This document shows, piece after piece, positions 26,001-34,577 of a DNA stretch of 64,000 nucleotides. The stretch lies in contig OX393564.1 of NCBI GenBank assembly GCA_947652115.1, positions 24,684,555-24,748,554 of the forward strand, given 5' to 3'. Every line of letters starts with the position of its first letter. Position 1 is the stretch's first letter. The stretch comes from Blastomussa wellsi (taxonomy: Eukaryota > Cnidaria > Anthozoa > Scleractinia > Plerogyridae). The position numbers were made by a program, and so were the translations under genes. The notes beneath the pieces were generated by a model that was given only the letters and a program-made list of their open reading frames with translations, was not told the DNA's origin and made no database searches.

Positions 26001-29000
26001 ACAGGGTTTGCTGGTCAGGAGGCGAAAAGCGCACAACTCCACGCGCACCGCGCTTGAACCAAGAAAGGAAGCCTAGTTAGTTTCAATCAGTTTATGGCTA
26101 ACCCAATCTCCCTATAACTTGATTATGCCCTCGGATCTAACGTGTCCTTATATTTTATTGCAATGTGCGCCAAATTGACTCTTCGATTAATTTTTATTTT
26201 CGATTAAACTATGGAGAGAGACAAGTTAAAAAACGCCTGCTTCGTGGACAAATTGCAGTTCAGCTATTCTATTGAGTGTAACATGTTTTTTAGGTATATC
26301 TGCCATGTGTATTGCAAACGAAAAAGCGCTATGTTGGTTATATGTACGAGACCCTTGATCAAAAGGAGCCCGTATTTGATGCTAAAGGGATTGAAACTGT
26401 GCGAAGAGACTCCTGCCCGGCAGTGGCAAAGGTTTGTTTAAATCAAAATAATCTGCTAACTTTGTGTTTCTTTTATCGTTTGTCATTAAAATGAACGCCT
26501 TGCCGCAGTTGAAAGTAAGAGCCTTCGAGTGGACCGAGCCCCCGATTTGCGTTCGAGAATTGAAGAACGTGACAGATCTCCCTTACGAAGTCATGCTGAC
26601 GCGAGAACCCTGCCCTACCCTACCCTCTCTGCTCTACTCCACTCCGCTTTGCTCTCCTATGCTCTCCTTTCCTCTGCTCTTCTCTTCTCTACTCTGCTCT
26701 GCTCTCCGATGCCTTACTCTGCTTTGCTTGCACCATCACAAATGTACTAACTAAACAGCAGAAAATCAGATATAATTCAGTGTTTTGTAAAGTTTATATA
26801 CCTGTGTTTGTCTGCTCACTCGTTACAGATACTTGAAAAGTCGCTACGAATTTTGTTCGAAACACGTGATCTGTCTTTGATCAAGAAGTTCGTTCAGCGG
26901 CAATGTACAAAGCTAATGGAGGGTCGCGCCAGTCTCCAGGACTTTACGTTCGCAAAAGAATACCGCGGAATGAAGAACTACAAACCAGGCGCTTGCGTGC
27001 CAGCTCTAGAGCTGACGAGGTAGGGAGACTGAGGAGAGTGTAATGGTCATTCAAATGTCGCAGCATGCCTCGTTTTGCATGTCGTTAACCCAACTGTCTC
27101 GTTTACATGTCATTTGCCCAAATGCCTCGTTTACATGTCATTTGCCCAAATGCCTCGTTTACATGTCGTTTAACAAAATACCTCGTTTGCATGTCGTTTA
27201 CCCAAATACCTCGTTTACATGTCGTTAACGCAAATGCCTCGTTCATATGTTGTTAAACCAAATGCCTTGTTTACATGTCGTTAACTCAAATATCTTGTCT
27301 ATGGTGTCGTTCAGTGAAGTGCTGCCTTGAAGATGTTCATTTGATATTTCTCATTTGTTTATTTTCAAGACGTATGCTCAGAGAGGATCGCAGATCCGAA
27401 CCTAGAGTAGGGGAAAGAGTCCCGTATATAGTGGTGTATGGCAGTCCCGGATTACCGTTAATCCAACTTGTGAGAAGGTCAGTGAATTAACATCCAATTA
27501 TTGTTATTTTGAGCACCTAGTTGGATCAGCTGTTGCAAAATGGCATTTTCTATTCCACCTAGCAAATCTAACGAAACGCCCCTTCCCATTTATCATTTCC
27601 CTCCGGAACGGCCGCGTATTCATCAAGGAGCATGCAAATAGTGAGAAAAAGCAAAATTCATAGTTGTACACTGATATTCCGTGCGCTCCAGTAAAAAGGA
27701 GGAAAAAATGAAAAGGTTTGAAGGTATTTTTTTTTTTCGAAAATTTCCAATGGGAACTGACTTCCAAACAAAACAAATGGTTTCTGTGTGGAGACGGAAA
27801 GGACTCCTGATTTGACATTAACTATTTCTCCCCAGGCCCCATGAAGTGCTCCAAGATCCCGGCCTTCGTTTGAACGCGTCTTATTACATCACGAAACAGA
27901 TCTTGCCGCCTCTTAATCGTGTCTTCTCTCTCATTGGCTTAGACGTATTCACGTGGTAAGAAATCTCAACTCCGATATTTCATCTTTAGAAGCAACTAAC
28001 CATCGCGTCGGTTACTGTAACACCGGGTTTTGTGGAACTAATTGCAAAAGAAAGTTTTTTTCCTGTCGAGTAGCGCCTCTTGCAAGAAATGTCTCGCTAC
28101 CCTAAATAGAACAAACAATAGGGACAATGCCCCGAGCCCCTAAAACAATAGCATCTCCTACACTAGTGGACCAGTAGAACAATAGAACAAACAACAGGAA
28201 CAATGCCTCTAGCCCCTGAAACAATAGCAACTGCTACACTAGAGGACCAGTAGAACAAACAACAGGAACAATGCCCCTAGCCCCTAAAACGATAGCAACT
28301 CCACACTAGAGGACCAGTAGAACAATAGAACAAACAACAGGAAAAATGCCCTTAGCCCCTAAAACAATAGCAACTGCTACACTAGAGGACCAGTAGAACA
28401 ATAGAACAAACAACAGGAACAATGCCCTTAGCCCCTAAAACAATAGCAACTGCTACACTAGATGACCAGTAGAACAATAGAACAAACAACAGGAAAAATG
28501 CCCCTAGCCCCTAAAACAATAGCAACTGCTACACTAGATGACCAGTAGAACAATAGAACAAACAACAGGAACAATGCCCTTAGCCCCTAAAACAATAGCA
28601 ACTGCTACACTAGAGGACCAGTAGAACAATAGAACAAACAACAGGAACAATGTCCCTAGTCCCTAAAACAATAGCAACTGCTACACTAGATGACCAGTAG
28701 AACAATATAACAAACAACAGGAACAATGTCCCTAGTCCCTAAAACAATAGCAAGTGCTACACTAGATGACCAGTAGAACAATAGAACAAACAACAGGAAC
28801 AATGCCCCTAGCCCCTAAAACAATAGCAACTGTTATACTAGATGACCAGTAGAACAATACAACAAACAATAGGAACAATGTCCCTAGTCCCTAAAACAAT
28901 AGCAACTGCTACACTAGAGGACCAGTAGAACAATAGAACAAACAACAGGAAAAATACCCCTAGCCCCTAAAACAGTAGCAACTGTTATACTAGATGACCA

Positions 29001-30207
29001 GTAGAACAATACAACAAACAATAGGAACAATGTCCCTAGTCCCTAAAACAATAGCAACTGCTACACTAGAGGACCAGTAGAACAATAGAACAAACAACAG
29101 GAACAATGCCCCTAGCCCCTAAAACAGTAGCAACTGTTATACTAGATGACCAGTAGAACAATACAACAAACAATAGGAAGAATGCCCCTAGCCCCTAAAA
29201 CAATAGCAACTGCTACACTAGATGACCAGTAGAACAATAGAACAAACAACAGGAACAATGCCCCTAGTCCCTAAAACAATAGCAACTGTTATACTAGATG
29301 ACCAGTAGAACAATACAACAAACAATAGGAACAATGCCCCTAGCCCCTAAAACAATAGCAACTGCTACACTAGATGACCAGTAGAACAATAGAACAAACA
29401 ACAGGAACAATGCCCCTAGCCCCTAAAACAATAGCAACCCCAAGTAGGCTTACGAGCGCTGATATAGCACTGTTTCTTTCATAAGTTTTATTTGCTCTTG
29501 TTTGAGATCAGATGTGACAAGTTTCATCGTACGCGCAAACGTGGCAATGCTGAATAGCTTCTTAGCTTTAAGTCCTTCACACGTTTTTTATTTACTCTCA
29601 GGTCGGCTAATACAATGTTATTTTACACTTGCTAGGTACGCGGAACTCCCGCGTGTTGTACGCGTAGCCCAAGCACCAACAGATCCAGGAGAGAGAAAGA
29701 AGGTTCGTTCTTAACGGATTTGTTTGATTTAGAGTTATTTAGAATTAGGCACCACATACTTAAAGACAGTGGAATCATCTTTGGCCTTGTTTTTCTTTTC
29801 AGGGTACTATTTCCCAGTACTTTTCTACCATGACGTGTCCAGTTTGTCAAGAACTCACCCCAACAGATCTGTGCAACAACTGTCGTGCCAGGCCCCAACT
29901 GTCAGCTGTTACTCTCACTGACCGCATGTGCAGTTGGGAACGAACTTATCGACACCTATCAGAGGTAAGTTGAAGTGATGATAGGTGACGTCATGATTAC
30001 GTGACCTAATTTTGTGACACAGCGATCACGTGACCTGATAGTGTGAACATCTCTGTTTCTCGTTAGATTTGTTTCAGCTGTTGTGGGTCACGTGATACCA
30101 AGTTATGTTGCGTGTCGCTTGACTGCCCGGTGTTTTACAAGCTCGTGCTATGCACACGTGACTTGAAGTCATCTCAACATCTCAGAAGGATCCTAGAAAG
30201 CTTGTAG
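4621..30207 (+). CDS. REV3L: DNA polymerase zeta catalytic subunit REV3L, complete gene, 34 coding exons
   Basis: REV3L is the B-family polymerase that extends primers past DNA lesions in translesion synthesis, working in the nucleus with REV7, REV1 and the POLD2/POLD3 subunits. I joined 34 exons by GT/AG sites with matching phases. The exons add up to 8697 bases, or 2898 residues plus stop, against about 3130 in human. The N-terminus starts MFSVRIVNSDFYLAD, typical of REV3. The catalytic half carries motif A (DFQSLYPS, Asp about 2382), motif B (KLIANVTYGYT, Lys about 2493) and motif C (YGDTDS, about 2547-2552). Two C-terminal cysteine clusters follow. Only the long central region is poorly conserved, as is usual in this family. 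No frameshift or internal stop was needed, so the gene appears intact. Exon blocks are given in separate entries. A likely poly(A) signal is at 30511. Confidence 0.97.
8395..8843 (-). repeat. tRNA-derived SINE (8560-8843) and adjoining SINE fragment (8395-8540)
   Basis: Read on the minus strand, the longer copy starts with GGAGGCATGGTGGCCTAACAG (an A-box-like sequence) and a B-box-like GGTTTGAACCC, then runs through GGCACTGTG, ACCCATTTATAACCTGGGTG in reverse and a TGGACTAGCATCCCATC-type block. This is the layout of a tRNA-derived SINE with internal RNA polymerase III promoter boxes. The segment at 8395-8540 has related ends but lacks most of the body. Both lie in REV3L intron 6. Confidence 0.8.
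10755..11305 (-). repeat. tRNA-derived SINE split by a later insertion
   Basis: The outer parts (10755-10883 and 11153-11305) together give one SINE copy in minus orientation, with the GGCCTAATAG-type A-box region near 11295, an altered B box (TTCAAGCCCTGG on the minus strand) and the CATCCAGGGCG block. The two parts are separated by a 269-bp element listed separately. It lies in REV3L intron 10. Confidence 0.78.
10884..11152. mobile_element. hAT-like non-autonomous transposon with 8-bp target duplication
   Basis: The insertion is flanked by the exact direct repeat CATTTACA at 10876-10883 and 11153-11160. The SINE it interrupts reads CCCATTTACACAGCTGGGTGG when one copy is removed, so the empty site can be inferred. 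The ends are roughly inverted (GGGTTTGCACG and GGCACGAACCC). An 8-bp duplication is typical of hAT elements. No transposase is present. The interior repeats TCCTTGAA-type phrases. Confidence 0.8.
12232..12567 (+). repeat. tRNA-Thr-like SINE with (TTA)n tail
   Basis: The head GTGGCCTAGTGGTCAGGGCG followed by GGTTCGAGTCC gives nearly perfect A and B boxes. The part between them, CTGGACTTGTAACCAG, folds as an anticodon arm with TGT in the loop, as in tRNA-Thr. The acceptor ends do not pair, so it is not a working tRNA gene. The body continues to about 12490 and ends in a TTATTATTA tail of roughly 70 bases. It lies in REV3L intron 12 and is a different SINE family from the one at 8560. Confidence 0.85.
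12690..15938 (+). CDS. REV3L: REV3L exon 13: 3.25-kb exon for the disordered central region and REV7-binding motif
   Basis: This single exon encodes about residues 508-1590. It starts with SIPQLDG-like sequence (DIPQLDGAADDDSDG), which matches the vertebrate protein, then becomes a Ser/Lys/Glu-rich region that looks disordered. At about residue 726 it contains TPVITKYF, a PIP-box-like sequence (13342-13365). Near the end, at 15805-15834, it encodes IEPLKRPP followed by TSEELAQSL. This fits the PxxxPP pattern of the REV7-binding motif of human REV3L, which is placed the same way just before the YQEPFCS block that is also present here. The exon ends in phase 2 and joins exon 14. It contains no stop codon over 1082 codons. 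Confidence 0.95.
16354..17788 (+). CDS. REV3L: REV3L exons 14-15: pre-catalytic linker
   Basis: Exon 14 is 16354-16393 (40 bases) and exon 15 is 16661-17788 (1128 bases). The short exon encodes REVGGRVLRIHSKQ and runs straight into VSNLREFESSSSLQGLRHW, matching the REIGGRLL and EFEGDFSLEGLRLW blocks of vertebrate REV3L. The remainder of exon 15 is Ser/Thr/Pro-rich and ends with LRQQLLASQFK, near the start of the catalytic module. Exon 15 opens with GTG directly after its acceptor; this is an internal Val codon and not a start. Confidence 0.93.
17880..21661 (+). CDS. REV3L: REV3L exons 16-20: inactive exonuclease-like domain
   Basis: Exons: 17880-18014, 18159-18357, 18779-19227, 20745-21005, 21579-21661. 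They encode about residues 1981-2356. Recognisable blocks are GPSPNNTYGFKV, SLELHVRTRRDVKPDPEFDPIC, WDPDILIGYEVQMLSWGFLL and YRVESMMLRIAKPMNYI. This corresponds to the exonuclease fold of B-family polymerases. The usual catalytic acidic residues of the ExoI site (DIE) are not present (SLE instead), as is known for polymerase zeta, which has no proofreading. Exon 18 has a poorly conserved Ser/Thr-rich stretch at its start. The intron before exon 18 holds a 116-bp MITE; the intron before exon 19 holds several repeats. Confidence 0.95.
18614..18729. mobile_element. 116-bp palindromic MITE with 11-bp target duplication
   Basis: The ends AGCCTGCGTGGCAGGC and GCCTGCCACGCAGGCT are exact inverted copies, and the arms stay complementary for about 50 bases around a short centre. 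Direct repeats AACAGTAACAT flank it at 18603-18613 and 18730-18740. It lies in REV3L intron 17, about 50 bases before exon 18. The long target duplication is in the range seen for Mutator-like elements; that assignment is inference. Confidence 0.88.
19321..19609. mobile_element. MITE related to the element at 43900
   Basis: The left end reads CTTACAAAACCGCGACGGCG and the right end CGCCGTCGTGGTTTCGTAAG, an inverted pair. Internal blocks TCATTTCACGTT, AGCAGAGGGCG and TGTTCTGCTCATTAAA also occur in the same order in 43900-44257. It lies in REV3L intron 18. Confidence 0.78.
19700..20130 (+). repeat. Degraded SINE interrupted by an inverted-repeat element
   Basis: The flanks CAGTGCCTCTCTCCAAACCAGG, GTATAAATGGGC and, on the other side, ACCGGCGATGGACTAGCATC are SINE body blocks in the normal order. 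Between them, 19812-20043 is an inverted repeat whose arms share CAACAAACGGTCACAT and CCATGCTGGAGGGCAAGCTT with their complements. I could not define a clean target duplication for the insert. Confidence 0.65.
20316..20600. repeat. Dense cluster of CTTTAC(G) motifs
   Basis: In under 300 bases the string TTTAC occurs about fifteen times, mostly as CTTTACG or CTTTACT and mostly on the plus strand, with two or three on the minus strand as GTAAAG. Spacing is irregular, so it is not a simple tandem array. It lies in REV3L intron 18. It may be a decayed satellite or a repeat-derived island. No function is visible. Confidence 0.6.
21961..27955 (+). CDS. REV3L: REV3L exons 21-31: polymerase palm, fingers and thumb
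   Basis: Exons: 21961-22122, 22335-22392, 22808-22887, 23201-23270, 23587-23694, 24235-24344, 25594-25708, 26294-26431, 26829-27019, 27370-27477, 27836-27955. They encode about residues 2357-2775. Motif A, DFQSLYPSMIIAYNYC, is in exon 21. Motif B, QLGLKLIANVTYGYTSAHFSG, is in exon 25. The catalytic YGDTDS of motif C is split between exons 26 and 27, with the Ser codon divided by the intron. KKRYVGY in exon 28 and the thumb block DAKGIETVRRDSCP follow. Both metal-binding aspartates are present (about 2382, and 2549/2551), so the enzyme should be active. Confidence 0.97.
22157..22273. mobile_element. 117-bp palindromic MITE with 9-bp target duplication
   Basis: The arms GTACCCAGTCGCTATTTATG and its exact complement enclose about 25 bases. 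The outermost 13 bases on each side match with two differences. The direct repeat GCTCTGCTG flanks the element at 22148-22156 and 22274-22282. It lies in REV3L intron 21, starting about 35 bases after the exon. Confidence 0.83.
22455..22740 (-). repeat. tRNA-derived SINE, diverged copy
   Basis: Blocks GGCCCATCAGGCCTGAGCTT, GGATGGGATGCTAGTCCATC and CACCCATTTATACACTTGGG occur in the order seen in the other minus-strand SINE copies. The head region near 22700-22740 still has a B-box remnant (GGTTTGAATCC on the plus strand reads as its complement) but the A box is degraded. It lies in REV3L intron 22. Confidence 0.72.
23889..23906. repeat. Poly-C run of about 18 bases
   Basis: A pure run of C followed by ACCCC, in REV3L intron 25. 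The next 150 bases are G-rich (GGGAGGGGAGGGG near 24000). Length in such a run is often uncertain in an assembly. Confidence 0.8.
26610..26725. repeat. CTCTGCT-type pyrimidine-rich low-complexity tract
   Basis: The tract is built from imperfect CTCTG, CTCTC and CTACT units on the plus strand. It lies in REV3L intron 28 between two constitutive exons. Confidence 0.7.
27066..27310. repeat. 28-bp minisatellite, about nine copies
   Basis: The unit is about 28 bases and contains CCTCGTTTACATGTC followed by a variable ATTTGCCCAAATG or GTTAACCCAAATG. Later copies are more diverged. It lies in REV3L intron 29, starting about 45 bases after exon 29. Confidence 0.85.
28104..29438. repeat. 76-bp minisatellite, about 17.5 copies, with dimer structure in its 3' half
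   Basis: The 76-base unit includes AACAATGCCCCTAGCCCC, AACAATAGCAACTGCTACAC and GACCAGTAGAACAATAGAAC. The second copy has a deletion of about eight bases. From about 28780 onward, two variants alternate: one with TGCTACACT and CAATAGAAC, the other with TGTTATACT and CAATACAAC. The array lies in REV3L intron 31, between exons for the thumb and C-terminal domains, and starts about 150 bases after exon 31. Confidence 0.93.
29636..30207 (+). CDS. REV3L: REV3L exons 32-34: C-terminal zinc and iron-sulfur cysteine motifs
   Basis: Exons: 29636-29702, 29803-29964, 30067-30207 (TAG stop at 30205). Exon 33 begins GTISQYFSTMTCPVCQ and forms the CysA motif with Cys at about 2810, 2813, 2822 and 2825. 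Exon 34 begins ICFSCCGSRD and forms CysB with Cys at about 2854, 2857, 2867 and 2872. In polymerase zeta, CysB binds a 4Fe-4S cluster and the POLD2/POLD3 accessory subunits. Two extra cysteines sit next to the expected ones (2858 and 2866). The intron before exon 32 carries the 1.3-kb minisatellite. Confidence 0.95.
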
Positions 30208-30228
30208 AAACACGTTTGTTGCCATGGC

Positions 30229-30425
30229 AACGATAATGACGACGACCATGATGATGATGATGAGGAGGAGGAGGAGAAGGGGGAGGAAGACGAGGAAGAA
30301 GAAGACGATGATGTCCATAATGATAACGAGGAAAACGTCGACGACGACGATGATGACGACGACGACGATGATGATGGTGACGATGATAATGATGATGAAG
30401 AGAAATGCGACGACGCCGACAACGA
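30229..30425. repeat. GAT/GAC/GAG-rich trinucleotide tract in the REV3L 3' region
   Basis: An imperfect run of GAN triplets begins 22 bases after the REV3L stop codon and so lies in the predicted 3' UTR, before the poly(A) signal at 30511. One frame would read as an Asp/Glu run, but it is not continuous with the REV3L frame. It is a simple-sequence region and not a coding exon. Confidence 0.75.
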
Positions 30426-30510
30426 AAACGCCAATATAGAGATTAAGCATGACGTTATACGGCAAACGCGAGCTTGCCTTTCAGTTTGTTGTCTTTTTAT
30501 CGAATCCTCA

Positions 30511-30516
30511 AATAAA
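30511..30516 (+). terminator. Likely REV3L polyadenylation signal AATAAA
   Basis: AATAAA lies about 300 bases after the stop codon, in AT-rich sequence. It is the first canonical hexamer downstream of REV3L that I find. The cleavage site is not visible. Confidence 0.5.
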
Positions 30517-30977
30517 TCTCTCAAAAAATAGGAAAAATCACTCGCTCACAGCAAACACGAACCGACTTATTTCCGCGCATATACGCCTGACGGCAAACCA
30601 CAGCAGTTGAAGTTTCGCTCTTCGCGGAAAAACAAACGTCATGCTTAATCTCTGTAATGTGTCTGGGATTATCCCTAAGATTCTTCCAACAACTTTCAAC
30701 ATTAATATTGTGCCATAAGTTTGAGTAGGGCTACGTTGATAGACAAACGTTTATGTCTCCAGAAAAGGAAACTAAGCTTACAGCTTGATTATAAACGTTA
30801 TTCATAATCAAGGGTCTGGATGGCGATAGCTAAGAGGTTGCCAAAATTTGATTATCTGCTTGGAATGATGCGCTCTTTAACTGATATTTGCAAAATTTAC
30901 TGATTGCTGAGCAATGGGTTGAAATTTCTACTGAATACCTGAGAGTCAAGAAACCTCATCCAGACCCTCGTATTGTT

Positions 30978-31293
30978 ACAGAGCGGACACTCGAACCATG
31001 AACGCCAAGGCTTTATTTTCACATTATTTGTACTTTTTTCACTTAGCCAATCACATCCGCGAGTCGATGCAACGGCGGAGACATTTTTTCTGCCTTTTTT
31101 CCACGTTATTTTCAAAGTGGCGCCGTGATTTCACACAACAGAGAAAAAATGTCTGTGCCATTGCTTCGGTTCACGGATGTGCTTGGTTAGTTCTGAAAAT
31201 ATGCAAAAATAACTACAAAGTAAGTGAAAATAAAGTACAAATGAAGTGAAAATATATCCTTGATGTTCATGGTTCGAGTGACCGCGCTGTGAT
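30978..31293. mobile_element. Foldback MITE, about 316 bp
   Basis: The left end CAGAGCGGACACTCGAACCA and the right end TGGTTCGAGTGACCGCGCTG are near-exact inverted copies. Inner blocks such as TAGCCAATCACATCCG pair with CGGATGTGCTTGGTTA. The arms are less similar towards the centre. No coding sequence. Confidence 0.72.
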
Positions 31294-31402
31294 ATAAAAG
31301 TCTAAAAGAGTATGCAAATTCTAAAAGGAAAAATGTATATATTTAAACAGAAAAGTGGAAAAGGTTTCACACAATCGCAGGAGCGCAATACGAAGTAAAG
31401 AT

Positions 31403-31488
31403 GAAACTGTTAGTTGACAGTTACTCGAGTTTCACGAGTTTCACTGACCGCTTCGTGCGTGAAACTCGAGTAACTGGCAACTAACAGT
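31403..31488. mobile_element. Short palindromic repeat
   Basis: AACTGTTAGTTGACAGTTAC and its near-complement GTAACTGGCAACTAACAGTT enclose CTCGAGTTTCAC and its complement. The palindrome has only a short centre, so it could be a small MITE. Confidence 0.7.
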
Positions 31489-32927
31489 TTTATCTTAATT
31501 CGTATGTGTATATTTATATTATGAAAAGATCAAGAATACAAGTAATGAGGCACGAATAAAACTAAAAATTGAAATTTTTAATAAAAAAAATTAAATATTT
31601 GTATTCAGAATGTACGGACTTACATACCTCAGCTTGGCCAGTTGTTCAAAGAGTAGATAACGCTATCCTCCTGATGAATTGCTATCCAGTGGATAAGTGT
31701 TGAGCAAAATATCCGGTGTATGGTGTTATCCAGCCTTGGAACAACCAAGGCCTAGCTTATTTATTGCGTCATTGTGAGTTCGCTTGTTTGTCTCTCCGCA
31801 GCGCAATTGAGGAAGAAAAGCGCGAAGAGATGATAAATAAACGTAAAGGAAAGAAGGATGGTTAAAGTTAAAAAAATTGTTTTAATAGAAGACTCTCCTT
31901 TGACCCAAAGGGAAATTTTCGAGGCGCGCGAAGAATAGTGCGCCTGCTCCAGCTAGACGTGGACGATGAAAATGATAGGGTAGTCGTGCCGGCTGGCGGC
32001 TGACATTGTGTCATACACGGGCAAGTGGGGACGCAGAACGAGTTTCGCGTCTCTCGCGCGTACGTGTGTTTGCTTGCCCGCTATCCCCCGTGTGTGTTTT
32101 CCACGATATCTCTACAGCTTTAAAGGCCATATGATGACCTATCCGACACTGATTAGGGACTTTCAGATCGAAGCTAGTGCTCCTTGTGCTTATCACAGTT
32201 TACACTATTTCGCTCCAATCTCGTACCGATTGTCTTCTTTTCAATTGGGCGGAAACAGGGAGGAGTGAGGGCTCTGGGAACGTAATAAAGTGGATTGAAA
32301 TTCCAGGGTAGTATGTCCCTGCTCGTACTTCGATCTGAAGGTCTTCTGACCATTTGGCCTCTCGAGATCCTCGCGGAAACTTCGATCTCTTTAAAACTAC
32401 ATCTGAATTAACCCCTGCGAATCATTAAGCCGCCCTTGATTTCTCGCGATATGTAAATTTCGGGAAAATACTTCACTGTTTCCCATCTGCTCGCGCCGTA
32501 GCTAGCCTCCCACGCGCCGGGGTTAACCTGTTTGTGAGAAGTGAACGTCTTTGAGCCCACCCGGGTACCCATGGAGAAGGTAACGCTCCCACACTTCTGC
32601 TCCCCCTCTCCCACGGTCCCTCGTTGCGTGTAGTAAATTAATTAGGAATTTGTTGCTTGTTCTTTCACTCTTCGCCAGACGTAACAGTCGTATTCTTCTC
32701 TTAAAGGACAATAGGGTTTATCGGTTCATCTCTGGTGGTCAAAGCTCTTTTTTTAATGCAACAACAAATCTTTCCTATCCCTCCCACAGTTCTGAGTTGC
32801 CAGCGGATTAATAACGTTTGATAAGTTTTCAATAATCTATTGATCTTCGCTGCAAGCAGTTGCTACCAAGCAAATCGGTGGTGTAGGACGTTTGCAATTA
32901 ATTTCTTAATGTTCTGACACTCGCAGA

Positions 32928-34532
32928 ATGTCTTTGCGAACATTACCTATTTTATTTCTCAACCTCGGGGGTGAGATGCTATACATCTTGGATCAAAGAT
33001 TGAGAGCACAGTCCATTCCCGACGAGAAAGCGAGAAAAGGTAAGTCGAGCAGATGAGATCGAGCTGAGCAGATGTAGTTTCGAGGGCCTGTTCCTTCTAA
33101 TCGTAGCGTCCTCTTGAAATTTCTACACTTAAACAAGCGAATACATGTATCTTTTCTAACAGAAAGTAGTATAGTACTTCGTGAATTAAAGCTTGCAGTT
33201 TCATTTATTAGATCTGTTTTTGCCAAGGATCTCGCATACGCGAATCTTGTTTGCATTGCGCCGGCATTTGGGCGACAACCAAGTTTTCATCTCGGCAATG
33301 GAAGTTATGTTTATTTAATAGTTGGATATTCCCAGTTTATTCTCCTGCCGTGTGTCTTTATTGATGGCTGCTTTTGCTTTGACATAAAGAAATATTTTAC
33401 GTGCCTGTTTTAATCGTATTTTCTACTGATGTGGTCAGGTATAGCTCAAATTATAATTACTCGACGAAAATGACAATGAAATAAAAAAAACTTTACATTT
33501 ATACACAGTAACCAACCACGCAGTTCACATTATTTCCTTCTTTTACTTAGTTTACTGTTTTTCTCTTAATAAGAAAGGTGTTTATACAAGAACCCCCGGA
33601 CTTCAGGTAAACAGGATGGATTTCTGAGATAAATTTTTGCCCATTTTTCTGGAGTCAGCCGGTTTTTCAGCTGCCTGGATGTCAGAATTTAAAACGGGCC
33701 GGTTCTCAAACATTTAATCTTTGCAATTGCAATATTTTGAAGAGAATTTTGGTTCTTCATGAAATAATATTCGAGAGGAAGCAAAACAGAAATAAGTTTT
33801 TGAAATAATAATAAAAATACAAAGAATTATATAAATTAACCTCCTCATATTTGGTCATAATTTACAGGCGTAATTTGCCTTCATTCAGTGCTGTAGGGTA
33901 AATTCCCAAAAGGGAATATTTTAAACAAACCTCTGTACAGCTAGACATAAATGTTGTTTAAGATACCATTTTAATTAGTGTCCAAGAATCAATATGAAAA
34001 CAAATTTAAAAGGCTTGAATTTTCTCCTCTTCTTGGAAATTCCAGCAATAAAACTTTTGATCCTTATATCTGGTAGATTTGGGTAAACAATATCTGCACG
34101 ACATTGAAACAAAATGCTTAATTTCTGTAAAACTTTGCCTGCATTATTGATCAGGTTTTACATTTTGTTCAGTCTGCTTTTCACCTTGGGGCTAAGTACT
34201 ATGGTCGGATTTTGTTTGATAGGAAAAAACAGCTGTTTTGTCTCAATAGTTATTCAGCATTTTCTATCCATTTTGCTTTTCTAGCTCGAAATTACTGATA
34301 TTATTGCAAATGATAGCTTGAAAATTCTTACCAACAAAATCAAAATGAAATTGTCCCAGGAAATGAATAACTTTTTATCTTTTTGGTTAATAAGTACAAA
34401 ACTACCGGTAGTATACCCTAAGGATTCGCTCGGACGAAGGGCTAACGCTCCAAACGTCAGCTCTTGAATCTCTTTACGGTGGCCAATTGACATTATCAAC
34501 CCAGTTGATAAAACCAAATTATATTGTTATAC

Positions 34533-34577
<45 letters not shown>

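Larger units (their letters stand above)
30517..32927. other. Intergenic region between REV3L and OSCP1
   Basis: No gene is supported in these 2.4 kb. It holds two foldback repeats (30978-31293 and 31403-31488). The stretch 31490-32900 shows no strong repeat or coding signal. The last few hundred bases are the likely OSCP1 promoter; a weak RFX-like sequence near 32859 (GTTGCT then AGCAAA, spacing 4) is too poor to call. Confidence 0.5.

Noticed and set aside
26510..26612. Protein-like stretch LKVRAFEWTEPPICVRELKN in REV3L intron 28 after a CCGCAG acceptor-like site.
   Set aside because: REV3L exons 28 and 29 join perfectly without it, there is no GT donor after it, and it runs into a pyrimidine-rich tract. 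It could be a remnant of another sequence, but there is no support for an exon.
30224..30439. Met/Thr/Arg-rich and Ser-rich frames through the GAN tract after REV3L.
   Set aside because: They are translations of a simple trinucleotide repeat in all frames.
32859..32875. RFX-like site before OSCP1.
   Set aside because: The half-sites GTTGCT and AGCAAA are four bases apart and one is imperfect, so the match is too weak to claim.
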